Assembly (NCBI GenBank): GCA_013002105.1
Contig: JABDKS010000851.1
Span: forward strand, 1 to 19,978
DNA from: Pirellulaceae bacterium
Lineage (GTDB): Bacteria; Planctomycetota; Planctomycetia; Pirellulales; Pirellulaceae
Reading direction: 5' to 3'
Length of the DNA stretch: 19,978 nucleotides
The notes beneath the pieces were generated by a model, which was given only the letters and a program-made list of their open reading frames with translations, ran no database searches and was not told the DNA's origin. Both the position numbers and the translations under genes were made by a program. This document shows, in pieces, positions 5,535-14,244 of the stretch. How positions within the stretch are numbered: position 1 is the stretch's first letter; each line of letters starts with the position of its first letter.

Positions 5535-7775
5535 TTAAGCGGGTGATGCGACGAGCGATTTGGTTGGATCGACGTAGTCGATTTCCGGGTCGATCAAATC
5601 GTGTTCCGATTCATCTACCGTCGGTGGGAGTGAATGAAAATAGAGCAGAACGCTGACGGATGCGAACGCACTGAAAATGATCCACGGCAATTCGTACTGC
5701 GGTCCCGTTTCGGTTGATTGCAGGATCAATTCGCTGCCGTTCCAACCGCTTTTGACGATGCGGTCCATCGAAACAGACAGGGTATTGTTGGTGAAATGAA
5801 TCAGGATTCCCGGTAGGACGCTGCCGGTGCGTAATGCGATCCAGCCGAGCAACAACCCCATGAAGGTTGCGGCGATTGACTGTTGGACAATGCCGTGCGA
5901 AATACCAAACATCACGGCGGTGACTAATACGGCGCGGAAACGTCCATTGCGTCGCAGGAGTCCACCGAAGATAAATCCGCGGAAGGCTAATTCTTCGCAA
6001 ATCGCCGGTACGACTGCCATCAACAGAATCACCGACGTCCAAGGTGCGGAAGTGATTTGCTGAACGAAGGGCTGCATCGATTCAGCAGCCTGGTCACTAA
6101 CCGGATAGAGATAGCTGATCGATTTGGCCATCAACGTGTACAGGGGATGCAGCACGATGCCCGCTAGGACGGACAATGGCAACACGGTCCAGTGCGGCAT
6201 GCGGATACGCAGGCTTTTACGCAACGATGTCGTCAGCATCGTCGCCATGATCAGTGCGGGAAAGAGAATCATGACCAGTTGTGGCAGCATGACCAGTTTC
6301 GCGATGCCGGCAAAATCCTGGGGGACTTCGGTGACGGCAAGTTTTCCGAAGAACAACGCCACCAGAATGATCGCGCCGCAGGCAAACGCTTGGGCGGGCG
6401 TCGCCGCTGTCTGTCGGTCACGCCACAGGTGTCGGACCCACATGCTCAGTTCCCATTGTTCGCCACCGCCGAACAGGACCGCTTCGTCTTCGAATTGTCG
6501 CCGTGCCCAACGTGTCGCCAACCAGAGGCAGATTCCGGTTACCATCGTGACCAAGGGCACAAACATCATCGCCGTTGCATACTGGCCTTCGACCAATGCA
6601 CGGACCAGCAAAAACATTCCCGTCACGGGGATCACACTGGTTCCAACGTTCAGTGTCGTGCCGGGCAACATTGGCAACAACACCAGTGGCAAGGTGATCA
6701 TCATCAGTGGCATCAGGTAATACTGACCCTCTTTGCTGCTGCGAGCCATTGCCGCGACGGCCAGCGCGGTCGCACTGAAAAGTGCCGAGAGCGGGACCAG
6801 TGCGACTAACAGCCAGAGCATCGGACCCAGTGGTGGCGCGCCCAGCGAGGCGTTGGCACCACCGATCCCGATTTGACCGAATACGAAGGTGCTGGTCACC
6901 AGCATACTGCCGGCGTTCAAGATCGCCGTCATCATGCTGAACGTGGTGACAGCGCCCAGTTTGCCCCAGACGATTTCGCCACGCAGGGCGGGACTGCACA
7001 GGAGCGTTTCAAGCGTGCCTCGTTCTTTTTCGCCGGCGACCAAATCGATCGCTGGATAAAACGCGCCGGTCATCGCCCAAACGAGCATGATGAATGGTAG
7101 CAGTTTGCTCCAAAACGCGGCTTCGCGCGTTCGTTCGGGTGCAATGTCAATGTCGTTCAACTCGAATGGATTGAGCAGCTCCATGTCGATCCCCGAGAGA
7201 GCCAGTTTGTCGCGAATCCAACTGCTACGCCACGCGTTGAGCACCTGGGTAGCCCGGTCGCGGGCGACGAGTGATTGATCCGACGCCACGTTGTACAACA
7301 GTTTGATCGATGCGGAGTCATCCAAGCCACGCAATTCTTTGTTGGCAAAGCCGGGCGGGACCATCACGACCAAATCGAAGCTGCCATCGCGTACCCAAGA
7401 CGCAGTTTCTTCGGCGACGTCAGCCCGTTCGGCGATGTCGCTCCAGCGAAAGTGAATCAAATCCAGGCGTTCGTGGTTATCGGTCAAGTCTCCGTGAAAT
7501 GATTCACCCTCCAACAGAGGTGGAGTGTCGGTCAGAAACTCTGTCCCGACGACGCAAATCGATGTTGGATGCTGTCGCGTGAATTGTGCGATCTGCAATA
7601 ACAACATGCCGACGAGCGGATAGAGCAGGATCGGCAGAACTGCGATGGTGAACAAAGTACGACGGTCGCGAAGCTGGTCGCGCATCTCACGCATGTAAAT
7701 CAGGTAGATGGCCGATAATCTTGGTCGACCGGCTAATTTGGCGGCGCGGCGTTTTTGATCGGATTGTTGACTCAT
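5535..7775 (-). CDS. natB: ABC-2 permease (NatB-like) fused to CPBP protease domain
   Basis: A 746-residue membrane protein. The N-terminal part (about 1-440) is an ABC-2 permease of the NatB type, with a first membrane helix near residues 40-62, a large extracytoplasmic domain (roughly 65-215) and a cluster of helices including the family block [13 protein letters not shown]. The C-terminal part (about 450-715) carries a CPBP (CAAX protease/bacteriocin-processing) domain with EELAFRG at 594-600, a later HG pair in [10 protein letters not shown] and HFTNN. These provide the Glu-Glu, Arg and His residues of the presumed glutamic-type intramembrane protease. The ATG at 7775 has AGGAGA upstream. 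Its first codon overlaps the stop of the ATPase gene (ATGA), so the two are translationally coupled. Exported substrate unknown; NatAB homologues extrude sodium, but this should not be assumed. Confidence 0.9.
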   Translation of the reverse strand: MSQQSDQKRRAAKLAGRPRLSAIYLIYMREMRDQLRDRRTLFTIAVLPILLYPLVGMLLLQIAQFTRQHPTSICVVGTEFLTDTPPLLEGESFHGDLTDNHERLDLIHFRWSDIAERADVAEETASWVRDGSFDLVVMVPPGFANKELRGLDDSASIKLLYNVASDQSLVARDRATQVLNAWRSSWIRDKLALSGIDMELLNPFELNDIDIAPERTREAAFWSKLLPFIMLVWAMTGAFYPAIDLVAGEKERGTLETLLCSPALRGEIVWGKLGAVTTFSMMTAILNAGSMLVTSTFVFGQIGIGGANASLGAPPLGPMLWLLVALVPLSALFSATALAVAAMARSSKEGQYYLMPLMMITLPLVLLPMLPGTTLNVGTSVIPVTGMFLLVRALVEGQYATAMMFVPLVTMVTGICLWLATRWARRQFEDEAVLFGGGEQWELSMWVRHLWRDRQTAATPAQAFACGAIILVALFFGKLAVTEVPQDFAGIAKLVMLPQLVMILFPALIMATMLTTSLRKSLRIRMPHWTVLPLSVLAGIVLHPLYTLMAKSISYLYPVSDQAAESMQPFVQQITSAPWTSVILLMAVVPAICEELAFRGFIFGGLLRRNGRFRAVLVTAVMFGISHGIVQQSIAATFMGLLLGWIALRTGSVLPGILIHFTNNTLSVSMDRIVKSGWNGSELILQSTETGPQYELPWIIFSAFASVSVLLYFHSLPPTVDESEHDLIDPEIDYVDPTKSLVASPA

Positions 7776-8596
7776 TGCTTGTCTCCTGCCGGAGCAAATG
7801 AATTGACATCTACGGCGGCCAATCCATCTTCATGCGCCGTCAGTGCTTCGCATTCCTCATGTTCGTGTTCGGATAAGAGTCCGAAAAAGAGTTCTTCGAA
7901 GTCGTCTTGTTCGTGTCGCGTCTTCAGTTCTTCCAAGGTGCCCGTATCCAGGATTTGTCCGCGATGCATGATCGCGATGCGATCACACAGTCGTTCGACT
8001 TCGCTCATGATGTGCGTGGAGAAGATCAGGCACTTGCCGGCCTCGCGAAGCGATCGAATCACAGCAAGCAGATTTCGAGCGACCAGCACGTCCAACCCCA
8101 ACGTGGCTTCGTCGAAGACCAGGACGGGCGGGTCATGCACCATTGCTCTTGCGATCGAGACTTTTTGTTTCATACCGGTCGACATTTTGCCGCCGGGCAC
8201 GTCGCGGAAATCATTCATCCGCAGTTGAGCGAACAACGTCTCCAAACGGTCACGCAGTTGGGCCGAGGGCATGCCATGCAGCTTGCCAAAATATTCGACC
8301 ATCTCCCAGGCGGTCATGCGGTCGTAGATGGCCGTGTTGTTACTGACAAAGCCGATGCATCGTCGGACTTCTGCCGGATCGGTGACGACGTCGTATCCGC
8401 CGACTTTAGCGATGCCATTGGTGGGCGAAAGTACGGTACTGAGAATTCGCAAAACGGTTGTTTTGCCGGCACCATTGGGGCCTAGCAGTCCAAATATTTC
8501 ACCACTACCGACGGTAAAGGAAACTCGGTCGACAGCGACGAAGGGACCTCGTTGAAGATCGTTATAGGTCTTCGTGAGGTGTTGGACATGAATCAT
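7772..8596 (-). CDS. natA: ABC transporter ATP-binding protein (NatA-like)
   Basis: A 274-residue ATPase that would power the adjacent ABC-2/CPBP permease. Walker A is GPNGAGKTT at residues 39-47. The signature motif is the NatA-type MSTGMKQK rather than LSGGQ. Walker B and D-loop read [13 protein letters not shown], with DEAT in place of the usual DEPT, and the switch histidine is in STHIMSEVE. The C-terminal tail is acidic. I chose ATG 8596 ([11 protein letters not shown]), where the family normally begins; longer in-frame starts at 8623 and 8650 add a hydrophobic leader of no known role. The gene ends in the 4-base ATGA overlap with the permease gene. Confidence 0.92.
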   Translation of the reverse strand: MIHVQHLTKTYNDLQRGPFVAVDRVSFTVGSGEIFGLLGPNGAGKTTVLRILSTVLSPTNGIAKVGGYDVVTDPAEVRRCIGFVSNNTAIYDRMTAWEMVEYFGKLHGMPSAQLRDRLETLFAQLRMNDFRDVPGGKMSTGMKQKVSIARAMVHDPPVLVFDEATLGLDVLVARNLLAVIRSLREAGKCLIFSTHIMSEVERLCDRIAIMHRGQILDTGTLEELKTRHEQDDFEELFFGLLSEHEHEECEALTAHEDGLAAVDVNSFAPAGDKQ

Positions 8597-8925
8597 GAAT
8601 GACTCGATCAACAGGAGGAGCATGGAATGGGGCAGTTGGTGGTTCGCCAAACCAAACTGTTTGGGACAACTGATCGCCGAATCGAGTGTGGTGACTCGAG
8701 TGTTGGGGCTGGAGTGTTATGGCTCGAGGGGGGAGGACTCGAGCTGGGCGACTCGAACGGATCGCACAATTCGATTCGTAGTGCGATTATTGCGGTGGTA
8801 ACGATTAGACGCGTAGCCTGACCGTGTACGGTACCGGCTAAGGCGAGACTAACCTGCATCCACGAGAATACGAGAGTTGTATTCGCTCAAGAGAAAGGAT
8901 TTGCTGTCGGGCGTCGTCGTAATCG
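8597..8925. other. Spacer between hom and natAB with CTCGAG cluster
   Basis: No gene is supported here. The stretch 8693-8757 is unusual: CTCGAG occurs at 8695, 8723 and 8738, and related ACTCGA words occur at 8602 and 8751, in a G-rich setting. GACTCGAG copies at 8693 and 8736 are 43 bases apart. This lies directly upstream of natA and may hold regulatory sites, but no promoter consensus is clear. Confidence 0.45.
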
Positions 8926-10230
8926 TTAGTCTTTGACCCGAAGCCGTACAACCGGACCGGTGACTGCCTTGAGGGCTTCGATCGCAGCGGTCGCACGCCT
9001 GGCTGCTCCCTCGTTGGCATCGTGCGTCATGATGACTAGCGGCACGGGGTCCAATTGTGGTTGGCCGGACGTTTCGTGTTGGATCACAGAGGCAATCGAG
9101 ATCTGATGTTTTTCTAAGACGGCAGCGATCGCTGCCAGTGTTCCGGGGTGATTGGCAACATTCAACCGGAAGTAATATCGACCGACCAACGAATCGGCGT
9201 CTCGCAGAATCGCTCGCGGTGGATGGTCACTGGAAAAATACTCGAGCGTTTGGAATGTCAGCTTGGTTCGGCCCACGGCGGTGTCGATCATGTCGGCGAC
9301 CACCGCCGAAGCGGTCGGCATCTGACCGGCGCCCAACCCGTGATAGAACACAGGACCCACGGCATCGCCTACGACCCGGATCGCGTTGAATGCATCGCGG
9401 ACTTCGGCAAGCGGTGTGCCGATTCGAACGAGTGTCGGTGCGACGGACAATTCGAGTCCATCCTTGGTCAAATCCGCCAATGCCAGTAGTTTGATTCGGT
9501 AACCAAGTTCTTTGGAGTACAGCAGGTCGGCTGGGTCCAAACCGTCAATGCCGACTTTGGGGATGTCCGACCAATCGACGGTCGCACCGAACGCCAGGTG
9601 TGCGAGAATCGCTAGTTTTTGTGCCGCATCGGTCCCGTCGACATCCATCGTCGGATCGGCTTCGGCGTAACCTAGTTCTTGAGCCTTGCGAACGACGTCG
9701 TCATACGGCGCGCCCTTCTCATCCATCTGGGTGACGATGAAATTGCTGGTGCCGTTGAGGATTCCTTCGAGCGAGAGGATTTGATTGGCCGACAAACATT
9801 GGCTGATGTTGGCGATGATCGGAATTCCGCCCGCTACCGAAGCTTCGAAAGCAATGCTGCGACCGAGTTCTCTGGCACGCGTGAACAGTTCAGGCCCATG
9901 TTCTGCCAGCAACGCCTTGTTGGCCGTCACGATGTCCTTGCCCGATTCCAAGAGTCGCAGCATGATCGATCGGGCTGGTTCCATCCCGCCGATCAACTGG
10001 GCAACAACGGTGATCTCGGGGTCATTGATCACATCATCGAGCGAGTCCGTGGCGATGCCATCGGGCAAGTCGACATCACGGGCTTTGGCCAAGTCGCGGA
10101 CGACCGCTTTCTTGAGCCACATGGTCCGACCCGCATGTCGCGACGTGCGGTCGCCGTGATCGAGCAAGAGACGGGCGACGCCGGTGCCGACGGTTCCCAA
10201 ACCAACAATAGCTACATTTGTCTTTTCCAT
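8926..10230 (-). CDS. hom: Homoserine dehydrogenase
   Basis: A 434-residue cytoplasmic enzyme that reduces aspartate semialdehyde to homoserine with NAD(P)H, the branch step to threonine and methionine. The Rossmann glycine motif is VGLGTVGTG near residues 9-17. The family signature appears in full around AQELGYAEADPTMDVDG followed by TDAAQK (A-x3-G-Y-x3-DP-x2-D-V-x-G-x-D-x3-K), which includes the catalytic-site Asp and Lys region. The C-terminal 80 or so residues form an ACT domain (YFRLNVANHPGTLAAIAAVL), normally the site of threonine feedback inhibition. The length is typical of monofunctional Hom proteins; there is no aspartokinase domain. Start at ATG 10230 with the Rossmann fold beginning at once. 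Confidence 0.97.
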   Translation of the reverse strand: MEKTNVAIVGLGTVGTGVARLLLDHGDRTSRHAGRTMWLKKAVVRDLAKARDVDLPDGIATDSLDDVINDPEITVVAQLIGGMEPARSIMLRLLESGKDIVTANKALLAEHGPELFTRARELGRSIAFEASVAGGIPIIANISQCLSANQILSLEGILNGTSNFIVTQMDEKGAPYDDVVRKAQELGYAEADPTMDVDGTDAAQKLAILAHLAFGATVDWSDIPKVGIDGLDPADLLYSKELGYRIKLLALADLTKDGLELSVAPTLVRIGTPLAEVRDAFNAIRVVGDAVGPVFYHGLGAGQMPTASAVVADMIDTAVGRTKLTFQTLEYFSSDHPPRAILRDADSLVGRYYFRLNVANHPGTLAAIAAVLEKHQISIASVIQHETSGQPQLDPVPLVIMTHDANEGAARRATAAIEALKAVTGPVVRLRVKD

Positions 10231-10361
10231 GGAGACAGATGGTAATCACGAAATCGTATTTCGACGAGGCGTGATGGGGCATACATCCGACTTTGCCCGT
10301 TGCAATCGGCTGGGTCACTGGATGTCCCCGTGTCGTTGTGCTCGTTACGCGGTCGGAAACC

Positions 10362-10395
10362 GGGACGGGATTCGGGCGGACGGGGTTGGGGCGGG
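10362..10395 (+). other. G-quadruplex-capable motif upstream of hom
   Basis: Six runs of three or four G (10362, 10367, 10374, 10382, 10388, 10393) are separated by loops of 1-5 bases on the + strand. This satisfies the usual G3+N1-7 pattern with spare runs. It sits 130-165 bases upstream of the hom start, on the hom template strand. Confidence 0.6.
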
Positions 10396-10452
10396 ATGGA
10401 ATGATTTTGGCTCGTCGACGGGGCGGAAGTCACCGTGAGGGGGCCCAGATCG

Positions 10453-10818
10453 TCAGTTTTTGAGCACCATGAATTGCCAACCAGAAATGTAAAAGCTTTT
10501 GCCGAAGTCGCGGCACCAACGGCACTCGGACAAGATACTGACATCGTGATCGCGAAGTCGTTCAATCGTCAGAATCGCTGTCGATTGATCGGCGATCGCT
10601 TCGGGGGTGATCAAACCGATTCCCGTGGCCGAAATGTTGCGTGAGAAACCCTCGACTGTCCTTTCAGATGGGCTGCGGAATTTCAGCGTGACACTACGCA
10701 ATAGATGCTCGCGGTGAGCGCTACGATTTTCGACACTGTCGTAGCGAGCATCGGCGCGGAGCATCTCACGGACAAATCCTTCGATTTCTGAATTCGCGTT
10801 TCCGTAGGTTTGCAACAT
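10453..10818 (-). CDS. PilZ-domain protein
   Basis: A 121-residue soluble protein, most likely a single PilZ domain. The motif NISATGIGL (about residues 62-70) fits the conserved (D/N)xSxxG of c-di-GMP binding, and Arg residues upstream (RSAHREHLLRS, about 32-42) stand for the RxxxR part. The rest (beta strands VTLKF, AILTIERLR, and a closing WQFMVL) fits the six-stranded barrel. PilZ proteins sense c-di-GMP and affect motility, attachment or exopolysaccharide; the target here is unknown. A strong ribosome-binding site (AAGGAG at 10825-10830 on the reverse strand) fixes the ATG at 10818. Three cysteines near residues 96-104 (SECRWCRDF) are an oddity. Confidence 0.85.
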   Translation of the reverse strand: MLQTYGNANSEIEGFVREMLRADARYDSVENRSAHREHLLRSVTLKFRSPSERTVEGFSRNISATGIGLITPEAIADQSTAILTIERLRDHDVSILSECRWCRDFGKSFYISGWQFMVLKN

Positions 10819-11191
10819 CTCGATCTCCTTGGGGCGTCAGAGATACTCGGTGGATGGGATCGCTGGTACCAGATCGCGGGCGTCGATTTGCAATGGCAAG
10901 TTTTGCGAGCCATCGCCGACCATCTGGTCACGGATCCGCGTACTGGTGCGTGCAAGATCTATCGACGCGTGATGGTGCCCGATAACGGACAAATCGAAGA
11001 AAAGATTGATTGTTCAATGTCGGACGAATGGTGGGGCCACGATATCGGACACAATCGTGGCTTTATCAATCGATATAACGCGTCAAAGCGTATTGAACGT
11101 CATGATTGGCATAGCTTCTGAGGACGGATTTGCAATCTTGTCAAAAACTTTGGATAACTAAGGTCTCTTCACCTCGTCCCCAAAAAACTGT
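10819..11191. other. Spacer between divergent PilZ and DUF1111 genes; possible small ORF
   Basis: A + strand frame from 10810 to 11121 is open for 103 codons without an ATG. Its second half (from ATG 10971, ending ERHDWHSF) has codon use resembling real genes, but no domain is recognised and no ribosome-binding site is visible. It overlaps the 5' end and leader of the PilZ gene. I treat it as unlikely but possible, perhaps a gene remnant. The right end holds a candidate promoter (11130-11158). Confidence 0.4.
11130..11158 (+). promoter_or_regulatory. Candidate sigma-70 promoter for DUF1111 gene
   Basis: TTGCAA (11130-11135) and GATAAC (11153-11158) are separated by exactly 17 bases. They lie 45 bases upstream of the ATG at 11204, on the correct strand. 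This rests on consensus similarity only. Confidence 0.4.
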
Positions 11192-11203
11192 GTGAGGCAT
11201 GTC

Positions 11204-13096
11204 ATGTTGCTGAGAACTCAAGTCGGTAAGACACCTTGTTGGCAACGAATCGATGATGTGAGACTGTCACGCGGTGGCGTTGGTTTCTGCCTGGTGTTGA
11301 TTTTCTTTTGTTTTGTTGCGGTACGCATGCCCGCGTCCGCAGGCGAGCCGAGTAAGGCGATGATCGCGCAGGGCGAAGAGATCTTTGAGCGAGAGTGGAA
11401 TTACAGCGAGGCGGATCAGCTTAGCAAGAATGATTTGCGATCCGATGCGCGAAGTCGAACGATCCGGCCTGGGGATGGGTTGGGACCGATGTTCAATGCT
11501 AAGTCGTGTGCGGCGTGTCACGAATCTGGCGGCGCCGCTGGCATCAAGCAGAACGTGACTTTGTTGACATTAGATCCAAGATCGCCTGCGATCGAATTGG
11601 CTCGAACGTCGACAGTTGCGTTCGGTTTTGGCAAGAGTACCGCGACAACAAAATCGAGCGAGCAAAAGTTGCAGGTCCAGAAGCGAATCAAGCGTCTGTT
11701 TCCCGCGCTTATCGACTCATCAGGACAACTGAACTTAGAAGTGGTCGTTCACGAAGCGTCCACTCGTGATGTTTACGATGTCATTCGCGAAGACTTGGCG
11801 GAGCACGTACCCGGCGGGATTGACGCGACATGGTTCCAGAGTTCACAGCGGACTTCCGACGCCATTGCAGATCGCCCCGTTGTCGCAGGGCGAATGGATG
11901 ATTTAGATTTTTATCTGAGCCAGCGAAATTCGCCGCCCCTATTTGGCCTCGGATTGATTGATCGGATTAACATCAAAAAACTGGAGTCGATCGCCCGAAA
12001 CCAGAATCGCAAGAGCAAGGGTGTTGTCACTGGCAGAGTCGGCATTGGCAAATTTGGTTGGCGAGCACAAACAGCAAGTTTGTCGCAATTTGTTCGAGGA
12101 GCGTGCGCTGGAGAATTGGGTTTGCAAATTCCTGGCATGCCTCAACCGGATGACGTCGCAGACGACACTTATCTGAGTGTGGGTTTGGATTTAAATGAAC
12201 AACAAGTCGTTCAGCTTACCACTTACGTGCGAACGTTGCCTGCTCCAATACAGGTGCGTCGCAACGCCGATGTGATTGCGGTCGCGCGAGATGGCAAGAA
12301 ACTTTTTACAAAGGTTGGTTGTGCCACGTGCCATGTCGAAAATGTTTCACCAGCGTTTGGCATTTACAGCGACCTGTTGCTGCACGACATGGGAGACCTG
12401 TTGCAAGCGTCGTCGCCGGCACCGATGGCGAGGTTTTCGTCGCTGCAAAAGTCGGTTGCCATGCCGAAGTTCGATGGAAACAAACAGATGTTACAACTTC
12501 GGTTGCAGGCGGGAATGCAGATGGAGATGGCCGGGATGGATGTAGTCATGGATATGAGTGATCCATTTTCACCGCAATCGATGACGATGGGGAGGCAGCC
12601 TTTCAGTGGGTACAATGGCGGGCCCGATCCTTCCTTTACCCCGGTTCCCTATGCGTTACGACGTCCGGTCGAACCGCAATTTCCCTACGGTCCGGTTCCT
12701 GCAAACGTGCTGACGACACGTGATCCCGCGCAGATCACCTGGGATATGTTGCAACGCGAATGGCGGACGACGCCACTCTGGGGTGTCGCCGATTCTGCAC
12801 CCTATTTGCATGATGGTCGCGCGAAAACTTTGGATGCGGCAATCCGCTGGCATGATGGAGAAGCGAAAGCGTCGGCGACGGCATACCGTTCGTTGGCAAA
12901 GGATGAAAGAAAACTGATTCTTTCCTTTTTGAAGACTTTGCGAGCACCCGTGGACCATGTGAGCGTGGATGCCAGTATCGAAGATTGGTTGGAGGATGCG
13001 GCGCCAGTTCAAGAGTCGTCAGCCGAAGAAGAGGCGACACAGGAGAATCCAGAGGATACGGTTGATCAAAGCGAGTTGAGTGATCTATTGGGTTGA
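11204..13096 (+). CDS. Secreted di-haem oxidoreductase (DUF1111, cytochrome c peroxidase-like)
   Basis: A protein of about 630 residues. An N-terminal hydrophobic segment (FCLVLIFFCFVAV ending ASAGE) is a signal peptide, so the protein is exported. There are two c-type haem sites: CAACH at 102-106 and CATCH at 373-377. The C-terminal block YLHDGRAKTLDAAIRWHDGE is the DUF1111 hallmark and resembles the second haem domain of di-haem peroxidases. Related proteins are annotated as putative thiol oxidoreductases. An odd Met-rich stretch lies at about residues 435-464, between the haem site and the C-terminal domain. The tail (about 600-630) is acidic. ATG 11204 is chosen; a GTG four codons upstream is the alternative. 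It converges on the DUF3179 selenoprotein gene, with 22 bases between them. Confidence 0.9.
   Translation: MLLRTQVGKTPCWQRIDDVRLSRGGVGFCLVLIFFCFVAVRMPASAGEPSKAMIAQGEEIFEREWNYSEADQLSKNDLRSDARSRTIRPGDGLGPMFNAKSCAACHESGGAAGIKQNVTLLTLDPRSPAIELARTSTVAFGFGKSTATTKSSEQKLQVQKRIKRLFPALIDSSGQLNLEVVVHEASTRDVYDVIREDLAEHVPGGIDATWFQSSQRTSDAIADRPVVAGRMDDLDFYLSQRNSPPLFGLGLIDRINIKKLESIARNQNRKSKGVVTGRVGIGKFGWRAQTASLSQFVRGACAGELGLQIPGMPQPDDVADDTYLSVGLDLNEQQVVQLTTYVRTLPAPIQVRRNADVIAVARDGKKLFTKVGCATCHVENVSPAFGIYSDLLLHDMGDLLQASSPAPMARFSSLQKSVAMPKFDGNKQMLQLRLQAGMQMEMAGMDVVMDMSDPFSPQSMTMGRQPFSGYNGGPDPSFTPVPYALRRPVEPQFPYGPVPANVLTTRDPAQITWDMLQREWRTTPLWGVADSAPYLHDGRAKTLDAAIRWHDGEAKASATAYRSLAKDERKLILSFLKTLRAPVDHVSVDASIEDWLEDAAPVQESSAEEEATQENPEDTVDQSELSDLLG
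12507..12597 (+). other. Met-rich coding stretch within DUF1111 gene
   Basis: This part encodes a segment with about ten Met in thirty residues (MQMEMAGMD, VVMDMSD, then SMTMG). Met-rich segments in periplasmic redox proteins often bind Cu(I). It lies between the second CxxCH and the DUF1111 C-terminal block. Confidence 0.6.
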
Positions 13097-13118
13097 TGTG
13101 CGTGCCGCCGGCGCATAC

Positions 13119-14087
13119 TCAGAATTCAATGTCCTTGGAGTCAGGATGAAAATTTTGCCACGCACGGCGAAAGGACATGATGCCAACCTTGGGGGTCAGC
13201 CGTTTTCCTTTCATCGGTCCGGTGATCGCACGCCCAGTGGACGCGTTCCAGGTACTACCGCTGTTTGTGTCTTTCATTCGATTGTCACCTGTGGCAACAA
13301 ACTGGAGTGACTGGCCGTCGACGATCGTGTCGAACAGGCGTGTCGCGGTGGCTTCGTGATCAAACGTTGCCAGGTAAGATGCGTTCTTGATTTTGAATGC
13401 ATGAAGTGGATGTTTGATCATGTCTTCCATCGGCAACGCCCGCGCCGATCCGCCCGCTTCGAATCCAAAGACAAACTTGGATGGGTCGGCATAAAAGTCG
13501 CGAGAGTAGCTTTTTGACGACGGCGGCATGTTGAGCACCGTCGTAGCGGGAAACTCCTTGCGCCAGGCTCCCCATGTCATCATGTCGGTGATGATTGGCT
13601 CCAGTTCTTTTCCCTTGAGCGGCCCGGACATTGCACGACCGAGCAAATGCGACCACTGCGTACCGGTTTCGACATCACTCATGACCAGCGAGCGCATCCA
13701 GAGCTTTCCCGAGACGCGAAGAGTGAGTATCTGATCATCGACCTGACGGACGTACACGACGCCGTTGTGACAAAGATGTCACCAAGTGGCCGCGATCGGG
13801 GTCGCGGCCAATTCATCGTTGATAATTTCACGCATTGGCCCGGTGAGTTGATTCAGTGGATACGCACGTGCCTTGCCATCCAGTTGGACACCCAAGACCA
13901 AATCGTTGTCATCCAGTTGAACCTTGTCCGCAGCGACGATCGGAGGATCCGTGATCGCGCGAATTGGAAATGGCAACACCGTTCGCGGTTGATACTCTAA
14001 TTGTCCCCAGCAGTGCGATGTATGGATCCACGAACTTGCACCGAGCCAGAGGATCACAAGCGTGGCGGAACGGGCGATATAATTCAC
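13119..14087 (-). CDS. DUF3179 selenoprotein (in-frame UGA read as selenocysteine)
   Basis: One frame runs across a single TGA (13779-13781). Upstream it encodes LDGKARAYPLNQL...NDELAATPIAATW; downstream it continues HLCHNGVVYVRQ...VSGKLWMRS. In DUF3179 proteins this place reads roughly TYCPLCGTGMVF, so the UGA falls exactly on the first Cys, giving Sec103-His-Leu-Cys106. Homology on both sides in the same frame, and a tRNA-Sec 158 bases from this start, make selenocysteine the best reading. The GTG at 14087 gives a compact signal peptide (NYIARSATLVILWLGASSW); a TTG at 14159 is the alternative and would add 24 residues. The protein (about 322 residues) is probably exported, with a thiol/selenol redox role in the envelope; the substrate is unknown. 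The C-terminal half (about 195-322) repeats the fold without the CxxC. A normal gene caller reports two fragments, 13779-14159 and 13119-13757. Confidence 0.9.
13746..13765 (-). promoter_or_regulatory. Candidate bacterial SECIS hairpin
   Basis: Starting 14 bases after the UGA, ACGG-CGT pairs with ACG-T-CCGT: seven pairs, one bulged U on the 3' side, and the five-base loop CGUGU. Position and a G/U-containing apical loop fit a bacterial SECIS, which SelB reads just downstream of UGA. The sequence also encodes protein, so pairing alone is weak proof. Confidence 0.45.
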
Positions 14088-14204
14088 GATGCAACGAACG
14101 CGGTACGTGGAACGATGCCGGATTGCCACCTTGACCAGCGGGCTGGTCGCGTTTGTCAAACCAGGTTTTACGCTGTCAATTCTATCGGATTGCCGCGACG
14201 ATGG

Positions 14205-14233
14205 TTGTTTCAGTGGCGCCGGCTTCGTAGCAT
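14205..14233 (+). promoter_or_regulatory. Possible promoter of tRNA-Sec gene
   Basis: TTGTTT (14205-14210) and TAGCAT (14228-14233) are 17 bases apart. Transcription would begin near 14240, a few bases before the mature tRNA 5' end. Each hexamer matches consensus only in part. Confidence 0.3.
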
Positions 14234-14244
14234 AGCGTGCAACA

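Noticed and set aside
6124..6809. Long + strand frames inside the permease gene
   Set aside because: These are antisense shadows with His/Gln/Arg-rich products; the reverse-strand protein has clear domains.
9679..10245. Long + strand frame opposite hom
   Set aside because: It is antisense to a fully recognised homoserine dehydrogenase and has no domain of its own.
13097..13118. Terminator between the convergent DUF1111 and DUF3179 genes
   Set aside because: A GC-rich imperfect hairpin (around GTGCCGCCGGCGCA) can be drawn but it has a mismatch or bulge and no T-tract.
13758..13781. The DUF3179 break as a frameshift or simple pseudogene
   Set aside because: Both halves are in the same frame, the rest is intact, the stop is exactly at a conserved Cys position, it is UGA, and a tRNA-Sec gene is adjacent. 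A nonsense mutation remains possible but is the weaker reading.
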